A stretch of DNA of 64,000 nucleotides from Symmachiella dynata (GCF_007747995.1 NZ_CP036276.1:4145001-4209000); one strand, 5' to 3'; shown: positions 1 through 10,400, counted from the stretch's first letter. Translations and numbers: made by a program. The notes: generated by a model from the sequence alone, not told the origin.

Positions 1-219
1 GTCGGTTCCCCCGACATAGACAAGGTCGTCTTCTTCCCAGTCAGTGAAGTCCCCATCAATGATAATCGGCGGCGCCGCGGAAAGGACCAGTCGATCTTCG
101 AGATTTTCGATCAACAGCGTTCGATTGAAGGGATTTCCTCGCCCGCTAGCTGAAAGTGCGGATGAACGATTCGTTTTAAAGAAATGTCGTGCAGCTTTAC
201 TGTTGGCCCGTTTGGTCAT
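1..219 (-). CDS. N-terminus of a LEPR-type planctomycetal surface protein (truncated by window edge)
   Basis: Reading the minus strand from the ATG at 219 gives 73 open codons that run off the window. The N-terminus is basic (MTKRANSKAARHFF) and is followed by LLIENLEDRLVLSAAPP. This matches the short LEPR-XLL-like motif found near the N-terminus of many large planctomycetal surface proteins. The next residues, IIIDGDFTDWEEDDLVYVG, resemble the start of a carbohydrate-binding-like or DOMON-like 'DGDFSDW' domain. A GAGGG lies 8-12 bases before the ATG and can serve as ribosome binding site. The rest of the gene lies to the left of the window, so length and function are unknown. A second protein with a similar motif is encoded at 19266-24551. 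Confidence 0.7.
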   Translation of the reverse strand, partial: MTKRANSKAARHFFKTNRSSALSASGRGNPFNRTLLIENLEDRLVLSAAPPIIIDGDFTDWEEDDLVYVGGTD

Positions 220-585
220 TTCCCAATCCCTCTTGGAGACGCCTTAGCGTGTTGCAGATTCCGGTGCTTGGTTTACGTTTCTCAAATGTTTGCGCAAACT
301 GCGCACAACAATCAGCAAATCAAATGACGTGGGAACGATTAATAGTCGCCCACGGAAAGCCAGCGCATCTTACCAATGCTACCGGACCGTTACCCCCGAT
401 TCAATCGATTTGTTTGCGATTGAAGCCTTTTCTGACCGCCTGACGCGCTGCAGACACCTGACGCGAGACGCCTCGGACCGGCTCATTCATCCGCATCGGG
501 GCCGCAAACCGATCTAAAGCGTAGCCAACAGCGCGCAATCCCGCTTTAGGAAGAATGCGCTGCCAACGCTGTGCCCTGTCCCCGA
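220..585. other. Intergenic region, no gene seen
   Basis: This 366-base stretch lies upstream of the surface-protein fragment and downstream of the flavoprotein gene, both on the minus strand. The open frames here lack a convincing ribosome binding site and protein-like composition. It must contain the promoter of the gene ending at base 1, but I see no clear -35/-10 pair. A TGCGCA-aac-TGCGCA motif sits near 291-306; its meaning is unknown. Confidence 0.4.
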
Positions 586-2250
586 TTAGTTCCCAGCGGA
601 ATCTTTTTCCGGATTAAACAGCCGGAAGGTTTTGTAGCCGCCGCTGACATTCACAACATCATATCCGGCTTGCAACAGCACCCGCGTCGCCAAGTACCCC
701 CGCTGCCCCACTTGGCAATAGGTGGCAATCCGTCGATCAGTTGGCAATTCATCCAGCCGCGATCGCAACTCGTCAATCGAAATGTTCACCGCGTCTGGGA
801 AATGCCCAGCTGCATACTCCTCCGCTGTGCGGACATCCAACAGCAGCGGACGTTCCTCGGGCGACTGCTCCATGAGCGTTGCGACATCAATCTGCGGATG
901 ATCGCCGCGCAACAGTCCCGCAGCCACAAAACCCGCCATGTTCACCGGGTCCTTAGCGGAACCGTATTGTGGTGCGTAGGCGAGTTCCACTTCTTCGAGA
1001 TCAAAAACTGTCATCCCTGCCTGAATCGCGATCGCCAGTACGTCGATGCGTTTATCCACACCCGCGCCGCCGATGCCCTGCGCGCCCAGTATCCGTCCCG
1101 ATTCGGGATCGAACAGCAACTTGAGCGTCATCTGTTCGGCGCCAGGGTAGTATCCGGCGTGGTTCGCAGGATGAACATAGATCTTCCGAAATGCGATTCC
1201 GCTTCGTTGCAGCGACTTTTCCGACGCACCGGTCATGGCTGCCGTCTGATCAAACAATCCCAAGATGGCCGTTCCCTGCGTCCCGCGGTAATGCACCTCC
1301 CTGCCAAAGACATTATCAGCGGCAATGCGCCCTTGCCGATTCGCCGGACCGGCCAGTGGGATTTGAGTTGGTTCGCCGGAAACGAAGTCCTGGACCTCAA
1401 TGGCGTCGCCGACGGCATAGATGTCGGGATCGCTGGTTTGCAGAGAATCGTTCACCTGAATCCCGCCACGCGGACCGACCTCCAAACCAGCGTCGACAGC
1501 TAGCTTGTTCTCCGGTCGCACTCCAATCCCCAATGCAACCAGCTGCGCCGGTAGCGCGCGGCCGGATTTGGTATGGACGACAACTCCCGTCTCCGTCGTT
1601 TCAAATCGGTCGGCCGATTCTCCCAGCAGCAGTTTGACACCCCGGCGCGTGAGCAGTTCTGCAAGCGGCGTCGACATCTCCTTATCAAACGGCGGCAGCA
1701 CCTGATCCTGCAATTCGACAATTGTCGTGTCGATGCCAAGTTGCAACAGATTCTCAACCAACTCCAGACCGATAAACCCCGCTCCCACCACGACTGCCTG
1801 CTGGATGTTGGTATCAAGCATGGCTTTGATACGGTCGGTGTCCTGAAGATTGCGCAGCGTGAACACACCGGGCGAGTCGATCCCCGGAATCGATGGTCGC
1901 AACGGCGCAGCCCCCGGCGCCAGGATCAATTTGTCATAGGCCTCGTCGTAAATCCGCCCCGATTCCAGATCATGAATCCTTACGGTCTTTGCCTGACGGT
2001 CAATCGATTCGACGGAGGAACGAACCCGCACATCCAGCCGCATGCGGGCCTCCAACCGCTCAGGCGTCACAACCAACAGTTTCTGCCGATCGACGATAGT
2101 CCCGCCCAAGTAATAAGGCAGTCCACAGTTGGCAAAGGAGACGTCGGGGCCCCGTTCCACAAGCACGATCTCGGATTCCTCCGAAAGCCGACGGGCACGG
2201 GCAGCCGCTGAAGCGCCTCCAGCTACGCCTCCTACGATAACAATCTTCAT
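586..2250 (-). CDS. FAD/NAD(P)-dependent CoA-disulfide reductase-like enzyme with C-terminal rhodanese domain
   Basis: The 554-residue protein is a two-dinucleotide-binding flavoprotein of the CoA-disulfide reductase/NADH oxidase family fused to a rhodanese domain (CoADR-RHD type). Visible signs: the FAD-binding start KIVIVGGVAGGASAAAR, the redox cysteine C42 in SFANCGLPYY, a second glycine motif VVVGAGFIGLELVE for NAD(P)H, and the FAD-contacting YAVGDAIEV. At the C-terminus DVRTAEEYAAGHFPDAVNI and the active-site loop CQVGQRG (C512) mark an intact rhodanese. Family members reduce CoA disulfide, per- or polysulfides in the cytosol; the physiological substrate cannot be read from sequence. TGAGGA upstream of the ATG at 2250 supports this start. 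It appears monocistronic and divergent from the gene at 2700. Confidence 0.9.
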   Translation of the reverse strand: MKIVIVGGVAGGASAAARARRLSEESEIVLVERGPDVSFANCGLPYYLGGTIVDRQKLLVVTPERLEARMRLDVRVRSSVESIDRQAKTVRIHDLESGRIYDEAYDKLILAPGAAPLRPSIPGIDSPGVFTLRNLQDTDRIKAMLDTNIQQAVVVGAGFIGLELVENLLQLGIDTTIVELQDQVLPPFDKEMSTPLAELLTRRGVKLLLGESADRFETTETGVVVHTKSGRALPAQLVALGIGVRPENKLAVDAGLEVGPRGGIQVNDSLQTSDPDIYAVGDAIEVQDFVSGEPTQIPLAGPANRQGRIAADNVFGREVHYRGTQGTAILGLFDQTAAMTGASEKSLQRSGIAFRKIYVHPANHAGYYPGAEQMTLKLLFDPESGRILGAQGIGGAGVDKRIDVLAIAIQAGMTVFDLEEVELAYAPQYGSAKDPVNMAGFVAAGLLRGDHPQIDVATLMEQSPEERPLLLDVRTAEEYAAGHFPDAVNISIDELRSRLDELPTDRRIATYCQVGQRGYLATRVLLQAGYDVVNVSGGYKTFRLFNPEKDSAGN

Positions 2251-2699
2251 GTCGAACGGTCCTCAGTCTCTATATTTCATTCCTTGAAACACGGGCGCAC
2301 GATATTCGTGCTCCGAAAATTCTTGTCGCGGTATTCTTGCCGTCAACCCCCTCTCGCTGCAAGAGTGCAGAAACAGAGAATAGGAAACATGGCGTGCTCA
2401 TCAACAAGATCGTGCTGATGAGCGCCTGGCTGCAATTCTCGCTTGCGCGGGAACTCCCAATCAGCACCGGGTTTGTCGCATGGCGTTGGCGGCCGCAAAA
2501 CAAACTGGCACCAAATCCCGGAACGGTTCAACAGCACGACTGGCCAATCCCAAGACAATTAGCTTCCCCAAGCACCTTTGTTGCACGTAATTTCAGTGCA
2601 TCCGAATCATGCGGGCGCATTGATTCGTTGTGGAACTCGACCTATCTTGAACGAACTCATTCAACGACTTCCACTCCGAAAATGCAAAAGGTGACCTAA
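2251..2699. other. Divergent intergenic region
   Basis: These 449 bases separate the minus-strand flavoprotein gene from the plus-strand glycosidase-like gene, so promoters for both are expected here. Open frames inside it have no homology that I recognise. AAAAGGTGACC at 2686-2696 is the ribosome binding site for the GTG at 2700. I could not assign promoter boxes. Confidence 0.4.
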
Positions 2700-4163
2700 G
2701 TGCCTAGCGTCGATCGAATTACGTTGCGACTGATGGTCGCGTGTATGATGGCCTTGGCAGGACAGCTTCTGTTTGTCCCACGTACGGCCCACGCGGCGGA
2801 AAATCCACCGACCGGTTTTCAAGTCCCGGTTGGCCAGCGACAATTGTTCCTCGACGATCATGGCATCGCTCAGCAAAACAACTTACGGCGCCAGATGCAT
2901 CAACCGGAAAAACGCGGAGCAGTGATCCGCAGTCCGCAGCCAAATAAATCCATTCAGACACGCACAGCGCCGGTCTGGGACGAGAAAGCGGGGCTTTACA
3001 AGACGTGGGTCATCACCGTTGACGACAATCTGTGGCAAAGCCGAGATGGTCTGAACTGGACGCCCGGACCGAAGACCAACATGCCGATCATGCTAGCGGT
3101 TTATGATCCACTTGACCCCGATCCTGCGCGGCGGTTCAAAGCGCCGCTCTTAAACCGCGGTTTCGCCGTCTCGCCCGACGGAATTACCTGGAAACAACTT
3201 GATCTCAAGGCGGTCCCCAGTTCTGACGAAGGGAATTTTAGCTTTGATGCCGAAAACGGTCTGTTCATCCATACCGTCAAACGCGGCGGTCCGCACGGCC
3301 GCGCGCTTGCGCTGGCTACCAGCAAGGATTTTAAGACCTGGGACGATCACGGTGTCGTGTTCCAGACCGATGAACTGGATCAAAAACGCGGAAAGCAACA
3401 CATCGCGGATCGGTTGGCCGACGCCACTTTGCAGCAACCGTTATACAACGACCCCAGTTTCTATAATGTCGATGTCTACAACATGGGCGTGTTTCGCTAC
3501 GAAGGATTGTATATCGGCCTGCCGGCCCTGTATCACGCAGTCGGGCCCGTTCCGAATTATCCCAACACCGACGGCTTTCAATTGATTCAACTGGCATGTA
3601 GCCGCGATCTGAAAAACTGGCAACGGCTGGGCAACCGGGAAACGTTCATCGGCCCCTCACACATCGACTCCGGCGCCTATGACCTCACACAACTGCTGCC
3701 CCCCTCCGCACCGATTGTTCACGACGATGAATTGTGGTTCTACTACACCGGACTGAAATGGCGCAGCAATTTCCATTACATCGGAACCTACCCCGACGGG
3801 CGGACTGAACTGATTCCCGGCCGCGATCGCGATGGAGGCGGAATCTGTTTGGCTGTACTCCGGCGTGATGGTTTTGTCTCACTGGATGCAGGGGACGAAG
3901 AAGGCCAGATCGTGACCCAACCCTTTAAATGGTCCGGCAAAAACCTGATGATCAACGCCGACGCTCGCAATGGTCAAGTGCGGGTTGAGGTTTTAAACCC
4001 ACAAGGCGAAGTCGTCGCTGCCGCGAAAAATGTCGCCGAGGATTCCCCCCGCAAGCAATTGCAATGGATACAGGGCGACCTGGATGCACTGCAGAATCAG
4101 ACGGTGTCGCTCCGATTCAAACTCCGCAATGCCAGCCTTTTCTCTTACTGGCTGACGGATTAG
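2700..4163 (+). CDS. Secreted five-bladed beta-propeller, glycosyl hydrolase-like protein
   Basis: The 487-residue protein begins at GTG 2700, supported by AAGGTGA seven bases upstream. A signal peptide is clear: a hydrophobic MVACMMALAGQLLF core and a probable cut after RTAHA. The mature part has features of the GH32/43/68/130-like five-bladed propeller superfamily: LFLDDHGIA near the start, repeated blade strands with aromatic/Asp endings (LWQSRDGLNW, FAVSPDGITWKQLD), and the acidic motifs PSFYNVDVYNM, HIDSGAYDLTQL and VHDDELWFYYTG. A short beta-rich C-terminal part (about residues 395-487) follows. Such proteins are common in planctomycetes and usually lack an assigned substrate. With the sialidase gene 186 bases downstream it suggests breakdown of host or algal glycans outside the cytoplasm; that is inference. 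Confidence 0.75.
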   Translation: MPSVDRITLRLMVACMMALAGQLLFVPRTAHAAENPPTGFQVPVGQRQLFLDDHGIAQQNNLRRQMHQPEKRGAVIRSPQPNKSIQTRTAPVWDEKAGLYKTWVITVDDNLWQSRDGLNWTPGPKTNMPIMLAVYDPLDPDPARRFKAPLLNRGFAVSPDGITWKQLDLKAVPSSDEGNFSFDAENGLFIHTVKRGGPHGRALALATSKDFKTWDDHGVVFQTDELDQKRGKQHIADRLADATLQQPLYNDPSFYNVDVYNMGVFRYEGLYIGLPALYHAVGPVPNYPNTDGFQLIQLACSRDLKNWQRLGNRETFIGPSHIDSGAYDLTQLLPPSAPIVHDDELWFYYTGLKWRSNFHYIGTYPDGRTELIPGRDRDGGGICLAVLRRDGFVSLDAGDEEGQIVTQPFKWSGKNLMINADARNGQVRVEVLNPQGEVVAAAKNVAEDSPRKQLQWIQGDLDALQNQTVSLRFKLRNASLFSYWLTD

Positions 4164-4349
4164 CATCAGGGGCGTCCGACAAGCGCAGTCTCAAGCAATG
4201 GTTGTCGGCAACTCAGCATAGGATTGCTGCTTCATCCACCAGAGGGAAATCCCGCCCCCGCATCATACTGTACATTGAGAATCGAAGATTGACTCTCCAG
4301 CCGTTCATTGCCCGCATAAACGGTAACGAACTAAACAAAAGAGGACACC

Positions 4350-5555
4350 ATGAGAAGAATGCTTTCACGCAGTGCCGTTGTTATCGCCATCGTCGGTTTA
4401 TCCATCCTGCCTGCAACCGCAGCCGATTTTTCACCGGTGACCGTTTTTCAAAACGGCCAGGATGGCTACAAGATATTTCGTATCCCGGCCATCATTAAAG
4501 CAGCCAACGGTGATCTCTTGGCATTTTGCGAGGCTCGCGAAGGGGGAGACGCCAGTCAGATTGACTTGGTGTCGAAACGCTCCACCGATGGCGGGGCGAC
4601 ATGGGAAAAACTTCAAGTTGTGCAACACAACAAAGATTTTCGCGATTTGTACAAGGACGATCCCCGGCCGATCACCGTCGGCAATCCCGCCCCGGTTGTC
4701 GATCTGCTAGATGAAAAACACCCCGGACGTATCTGGTTGCCGTTTAACGTCGAAAACGATCTCGTGTTTGTGACCTACAGCGACGATCACGGCCAGACTT
4801 GGGCACCGCCCCGCAACATCACTGCGGATGTGAAACCGGAAGCATGGGGCTGGTATGCGACCGGTCCAGTCCATTCGATCCAACTACAACATGGCAAACA
4901 TCGTGGCCGGTTAGTCATCCCCGCGGATCACCGCCTCGGCGACGATGGCGCAGACCGTGGAGGGAACGGCGCGCAGGCTATTCTTAGCGATGATCATGGG
5001 AAAACATGGCGACTCGGCGCCATCGACGACACCTACGAGGATGGTTTGAATGCCAATGAGACCACCGTCGTGGAACTGAACGACGGCCGGTTGTATTTCA
5101 ATACGCGTGATCAAAACGGCAAAGCCCAGGGGACGCGCGGCGGTGCTTATAGCAGCGACGGCGGCGAAACGTTCGATCCTTCAAATGAGACCGCCTACAA
5201 ATGGTTCGCACCGGAAGCCGCGCTCCTCGATCCCCCCGTCGTCCAATGTGCCTTACTCCGCGGTCTTTCGACCCAACTCGGCGACGAGACGAATTTAATC
5301 CTCTTCTCCGGCCCCGATGAAAATGGCCCCTCAGGCAAAGGCCGCAGCGATCTGCGGATTCGCTATTCGACCGACGAAACCGCCACCTGGCACGATGGTC
5401 CATTGATCCACACCGGCCCAGCCGCCTACAGCGACATGGTGCGGTTACAGCCAGGCGAATTCGGCGTTTTGTTCGAAGCGGGCGATGCGGGACAAAAACG
5501 GTACGATCGGATCGATTTCGTGCGGTTTGATGCCCTGCCCTTTTCGCAGCAATAG
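4350..5555 (+). CDS. Secreted exo-alpha-sialidase (BNR-repeat neuraminidase)
   Basis: The 401-residue protein has a signal peptide (MRRMLSRSAVVIAIVGLSIL, cut near PATAA). It shows the sialidase six-bladed propeller pattern: the FRIP motif with R44, a second arginine R63 in CEAREGG, candidate acid/base D72 in SQIDLV, and Asp boxes STDGGATW, SDDHGQTW, SDDHGKTW and SSDGGETF. Downstream, NETTVVELNDG supplies the conserved glutamate, FNTRDQNG and LRIRYSTD further arginines, and AYSDMVRL the nucleophile-type tyrosine. This is a nearly full GH33 catalytic set, so the enzyme is probably active and releases terminal sialic or related nonulosonic acids in the periplasm or outside. AGAGGAC precedes the ATG at 4350. 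Confidence 0.87.
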   Translation: MRRMLSRSAVVIAIVGLSILPATAADFSPVTVFQNGQDGYKIFRIPAIIKAANGDLLAFCEAREGGDASQIDLVSKRSTDGGATWEKLQVVQHNKDFRDLYKDDPRPITVGNPAPVVDLLDEKHPGRIWLPFNVENDLVFVTYSDDHGQTWAPPRNITADVKPEAWGWYATGPVHSIQLQHGKHRGRLVIPADHRLGDDGADRGGNGAQAILSDDHGKTWRLGAIDDTYEDGLNANETTVVELNDGRLYFNTRDQNGKAQGTRGGAYSSDGGETFDPSNETAYKWFAPEAALLDPPVVQCALLRGLSTQLGDETNLILFSGPDENGPSGKGRSDLRIRYSTDETATWHDGPLIHTGPAAYSDMVRLQPGEFGVLFEAGDAGQKRYDRIDFVRFDALPFSQQ

Positions 5556-5958
5556 TTATCGTTCCACCTCGAAATCGCCCATTGCGAGTCGCGAATCTAC
5601 GGCAACTTCATGTGGCTTGCGATACCACTCCGGCCCATACTCAGAGCGTTCTAAGCCAGTTCGGATCCCCTTTAATAGCAAGTGATAGCCGCAATCTGGA
5701 TAAGATTTACTAGCCGCATGTTGGCAGAACGAGGTATCCAAAGGTTAATGGGCATGGTACTCTCATTAGTTAGCTAACGAACCGAAGCTCAAATCCACAG
5801 CGGGCATGGAGCGAATGGAGTTGAGTGTTTGGGCGGGAGATGGCCCGCAACCACCGCGAAACAAAACGCTGAAAGCGATCGTTTCGCATCACGAGAACAA
5901 AAGCGTCGATCTGATCAAGCGTAGCGTTTCGCTGAACAGAGTGTTCTGGGAGTACATA
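5556..5958. other. Intergenic region upstream of the efflux operon
   Basis: This 403-base stretch follows the sialidase gene. An open frame continues in phase upstream of the adaptor start (from 5806), but it has no signal peptide character and the ribosome binding site is at 5948-5952, so it is treated as leader. It contains the dyad described at 5766-5781. Confidence 0.4.
5766..5781. promoter_or_regulatory. Candidate operator: 16-base imperfect palindrome before the RND efflux genes
   Basis: TTAGTTAGCTAACGAA contains a perfect 10-base palindrome (GTTAGCTAAC at 5769-5778) that extends to TTnGTTAGCTAACnAA. Such short dyads are typical of TetR- or MarR-type repressor sites. It lies about 180 bases before the adaptor start. 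No regulator gene is adjacent, so the assignment is a guess. Confidence 0.3.
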
Positions 5959-7242
5959 ATGAGCTCGTCACATGTCATAAAAATTGCTTTGGCCGCTTTA
6001 CTGCTTTTAGTGTGTGATCACACAGCACATGCCCAAAAGCCGCCCCGGCCCCCCGCGCGTGTCGTTGTCGAAAAAGTGGTTGCCAAAGAGATGGCGTCCG
6101 GACAATCCTTTGTCGCCACAGTCCTGCCGATCAAGCGCGCCATCGTCGGCAGCGCCGTTGATGGGCGTGTCGTCAAGATTTTGGCGCGCGACGGCCAGCG
6201 CGTCACAAAGATGCAGCCGCTGGTTCAACTGCTCACCGAAACAATCGAACTGCAACTGGTGGCCGCCGAAGCTGAGTTGGAATTGCGGCGGCAGGAGTTG
6301 TTGGAGTTGGAGAACGGGACGCGGAAACAAGACATCGAGCAAGCGCAAGCCAAAATGCTGGGAGCCAAGGCCAACATGGCCTATACCACCACGCGGCGCA
6401 ACCGACTTCAAAACCTGCGCGATGCGCGGGCAGCGACACAGGAGTTGATTGAAGAGGCTGAAGCAGCGGCAACGCATGCCGAACAAGATTATTATGAATT
6501 CAAGTCCGCGTACGAATTGGCTGTCGAAGGCCCGCGGCCGGAAAAAATTGCGCAAGCCCGCGCGAAAGCCGCTATCCAACAAGCGTTGGTCGACGAACTG
6601 AAATTACGCATCAAAAAGCATACGATGATTTCGCGTTTTGATGGATATGTCATCGGTAAAAAAACAGAAGAGGGAGCCTGGGTCTCGTCGGGCGATCCTG
6701 TGATGGAATTGGTCGCGCTGGATTATGTCGAAGTGCAGGCGTTTGTGACCGAAAATCACGCCGCCTTTGTAAAACCCGACATGACTGTCCGCGTGGAAAT
6801 TCCTGCATTACCCGACCGACTCTTTACCGGATTTGTCAGTGCCATTATTCCGCAGGCCGATGCACGGGCCAGAACCGTTCCGATTCGCGTCCGGGTGAAG
6901 AACGAAATTACCGAAGCAGGGCCCATATTGAAATGGGGCATGTATGCACGTGTCGAATTACCAACCGGCTCAATGCAACAAGCTGTCATGGTCCCCAAAG
7001 ACGCATTGGTCCTGGGTGGCCCCAAGCCATTGGTCTATATCGTCGAAGTGGGAAAGGATCAATCCGGCACTGTCAAAGCAGTCCCGGTGGAACTGGGAGT
7101 CGCCACAAAGAATTTGATTCAAGTCAAAGGACCGATTCAAGTGGGGGAATCGGTTGTTGTCGAAGGGAACGAACGTCTGCGCCCCGGTCAGAATGTCGTG
7201 ATTGTCAAGAAGATCCCGTCAACGGCCGCGGCCAAGAACTAA
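5959..7242 (+). CDS. RND efflux periplasmic adaptor (membrane fusion protein)
   Basis: I choose the ATG at 5959 (427 residues) because GGGAG lies seven bases upstream and the protein then starts with a clean signal peptide (HVIKIALAALLLLVCDHTAHA). The order of domains is that of the AcrA/MexA family: first lipoyl half (VDGRVVKILARDGQRV), an alpha-helical hairpin rich in Gln, Glu and Ala (about residues 90-205), second lipoyl half (SRFDGYVIGKKTEEGAWVSS), then beta-barrel and membrane-proximal domains ending in VPKDALVLGG. It bridges the inner-membrane pump encoded 174 bases downstream with an outer-membrane TolC-type channel. No channel gene is adjacent; the one at 32442 is a possible but unproven partner. 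Substrate unknown. Confidence 0.9.
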   Translation: MSSSHVIKIALAALLLLVCDHTAHAQKPPRPPARVVVEKVVAKEMASGQSFVATVLPIKRAIVGSAVDGRVVKILARDGQRVTKMQPLVQLLTETIELQLVAAEAELELRRQELLELENGTRKQDIEQAQAKMLGAKANMAYTTTRRNRLQNLRDARAATQELIEEAEAAATHAEQDYYEFKSAYELAVEGPRPEKIAQARAKAAIQQALVDELKLRIKKHTMISRFDGYVIGKKTEEGAWVSSGDPVMELVALDYVEVQAFVTENHAAFVKPDMTVRVEIPALPDRLFTGFVSAIIPQADARARTVPIRVRVKNEITEAGPILKWGMYARVELPTGSMQQAVMVPKDALVLGGPKPLVYIVEVGKDQSGTVKAVPVELGVATKNLIQVKGPIQVGESVVVEGNERLRPGQNVVIVKKIPSTAAAKN

Positions 7243-7416
7243 CTGAGATACGTTACGGCACAATTTCAACATCTCCGAGAACGGAGAACTGAAAAACAAA
7301 ACATCCCGCCCCGTGTCTGCATGGGAATTGCTCCTCAACTCGAGCATCGTTCACGATCCATCCGCGGGGATTGAAACCAGTCGCACGCAAATTCGCAGGT
7401 TTGATGGTACCCAGTC

Positions 7417-10400
7417 ATGCAGCTCATAGAATCGTTCGTTCGCAATCCCGTCAAAGTGAGTGTCGGCGCGCTCTTGGTCGCCCTCTTCGGTCTGGTAGCC
7501 CTGACGCGAATGCCGATGCAACTCACGCCCGAAGTGCAGACGCCCACGATTACCATCGAAACGCTCTGGCCCGGGGCCAGTCCGCAGGAAGTCGAACAGG
7601 AAATCGTGTTGGAGCAGGAGGAGCAGCTCAAAAGCGTCGAGGGGATCACGAAAATGACCTCCGAAAGCGCCGACTCCAAGGGAACCATCACGCTCGAATT
7701 CCAAGTCGGCATCGACATGGGAGAATCGCTGCTCAAGGTCAATAGCCGCTTGCAACAGGTACGCGAATACCCCGAAGATGCCGACGAACCGGTCATCTCG
7801 ACCGCGAACTCCTCAGACCGGCCGATTGCCTGGTTTATTCTTAGTTCGCGTGCTCCCTCAAATGAGCAATACGATGCATTCGAAGCCAAGTATCCCGAAT
7901 TGGTCGAATTGATCGCTCCGGCGCGGCGGGCCAACAACGTCGGGTTGGGAATGCTGCGACTCCGCTTGCTGTCCAAGGAACATCCCGAGCTCAAGGAGTT
8001 ATTACCGCCGGACGATCTGGATGTGACCAAGATGCGGCGTTTTGCTGAAGATGAAATCGAGGCCCGCTTTGAACGCGTCTCAGGCGTATCGCAATCGAAT
8101 GTGATTGGCGGACTCGAAGACGAACTGCAAGTCGTCGTCGATCCGGAAAGACTCGCCGCTCGGCAATTGACTCTCACAGACGTTCGTAACGTCCTGCAGG
8201 CTCAAAACTCCGATACGTCAGCGGGCGACTTCTGGGAAGGCAAACGACGGTGGGTCGTCCGTGCTCTAGGACAGTTTCGTGATCCCAAACAAGTCGAGGA
8301 TCAACCGTTGGCCGTTGTGAACGGCGCCCCCGTTTTTGTGCGAGACGTGGCAGAGGTCCAGTTGGGATACAAAAAACCGGACGGTTTGGTGCGGCGGTTC
8401 GGCGAATCCAGTATCGCCATCAACTGCCTGCGGGAAACCGGGGCCAATGTGTTGGACGTGATGGATGGTTTACGCGCCGCAGTCGCCGAGGTGGATGAGG
8501 ACATCCTGAAGCCCCGTGGTCTGCAACTGGTACAAGTCTACGACGAAACGGACTACATCAACTCTTCCATCAATCTCGTGCAACAAAACATCTTCATCGG
8601 TGGTGCGCTAACCATGATTGTGTTGATGTTGTTCTTGCATCTCGGGATCCGCACCTTGTTGGCTGTGCCGCTGATTGTGGCCAGCGCCTGGGCCGCCGCC
8701 TACATCTCCCCGATATATTTTGTCGTCTGTGTCGCAGTCATCGTCGCCTCGGGATTTTGGTTTGCCCGCGGTGCGTTGGTTGTCGCGTTGGCGATTCCCA
8801 CCAGTTTGATTGCTTCGTTCCTCGTCATGGGGATCCTCGGACGATCACTCAACGTCATCAGCTTGGCCGGATTGGCATTCGCCGTGGGGATGCTGGTCGA
8901 TAATGCCGTGGTCGTTCTGGAAAATATCTATCGTCGCCACGATTTGGGCGAAGGTCCATTTGAAGCCGCCGTCCGGGGGACGCAGGAAGTTTTAGGAGCC
9001 GTCGCCGCTTCAACTATTACGACAGTCGCCGTGTTCCTCCCGGTTGTGTTTGTGCAAGAAGAAGCTGGCCAGTTGTTCCGCGATATCGCACTGGCAATTA
9101 GCGCCGCGGTTGCGTTATCGCTGGTCGTCTCCATGACCGTAATTCCCACCGCCGCATCCCGACTGTTTCACTCTGACGACGAAGACGCGACTCCCCGTAA
9201 GCCGTCCGTCTTGCACCGCTTGTTCCACCGATCCGCTGGAAAGAATGGCACGCAACGGAATCAATCCGCACCGGAAACCACGCCCGCCCCGAGTACACGT
9301 TTGGGCAAATTCGCACAAATCATCGTTGCCCCTTTGACAATTTTCGGCAACTTATTTGTCTCAGCGATCGTCGGCTTCAACCGTTGGATCCAACGCGGAG
9401 TGTTGCGTCGTCTCGCCGTTGTCACGGCACTATTCGGCTTAGCGGTCGGAGTCAGTTGGGCACTCTGGCCTAAAATTGAATACCTGCCAACCGGGAACCG
9501 CAACTTGGTCTTCGGGATCGTGCTACCACCGCCGGGGTACAACCTTGACCAGTTGACAAAATTGGGACAGACCGTCGAAACAGAATTGCGGCCCTATTGG
9601 GACGTCGACGTCGACAGCCCTGAAGCCCAAGCTCTGGATTACCCTGTCATTAGCGACTTCTTCTTCGTAGCCCGCGGACGGCAAGTCTTCATGGGAATTC
9701 GTGCCTACGACGGGCAGCGGGTGGGAGAACTCGTCCCGTTGGTGCAACAGGTCGGATCTAAAATCCCCGGTGCATTCGCCATCGCAAAACAATCAAGCCT
9801 GTTCGAACAAGGTCTATCGGCAGGTCGGACGATTGATATCGAAATCACCGGTCCAGACCTGAAGAAACTTGTCGCATTGGGTGGACAGATCTTGGGGCAA
9901 GTCTCGCAGATTATGCCCGCAGCCCAAGCACGTCCCGTCCCCAGTCTGGACTTATCCACGCCCGAATTGCACATCGACCCCAAACTCGTCCAAGCAGCCG
10001 AAATGGAGGTCAGCAGCCGCGACCTAGGATTTGCAGCCAACTCCTTGATCGACGGTGCTTATGCCGGTGACTACTACTTGGACGGAAAGAAAATCGACTT
10101 GTCGATCGTCGGACGAGAGCACTACGCCGATACGACACATGAAATCGAAGCATTGCCCGTGGCGACGCCCAGTGGGCAGCTTGTCCCGCTGTCGTCGTTG
10201 GCTCATGTGACCATGTCCAGCGGACCGGAACAAGTCAATCACCGCGAACGGGTCCGGGCGATCACCATCGAAGTCTCGCCCCCGCAGGGGACCGCTCTAG
10301 AAGATGCGATGATTCAAATCAAAGAGCGTATCGTCGGTCCGATCATGCAAAGCGGGCAACTGGATGGAGGTTATCAAATCAACCTTGCGGGGACTGCCGA

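Noticed and set aside
571-1503. 310-codon open frame on the plus strand
   Set aside because: It is antisense to the flavoprotein gene, whose domains and active sites are intact; the plus-strand product has no recognisable motif.
2337-2699. 120-codon open frame before the glycosidase-like gene
   Set aside because: There is no ribosome binding site, no coherent hydrophobic or domain pattern, and it fills a divergent promoter region.
5806-5958. 51-codon N-terminal extension of the efflux adaptor
   Set aside because: It would bury the signal peptide; the ribosome binding site and signal peptide agree on 5959.
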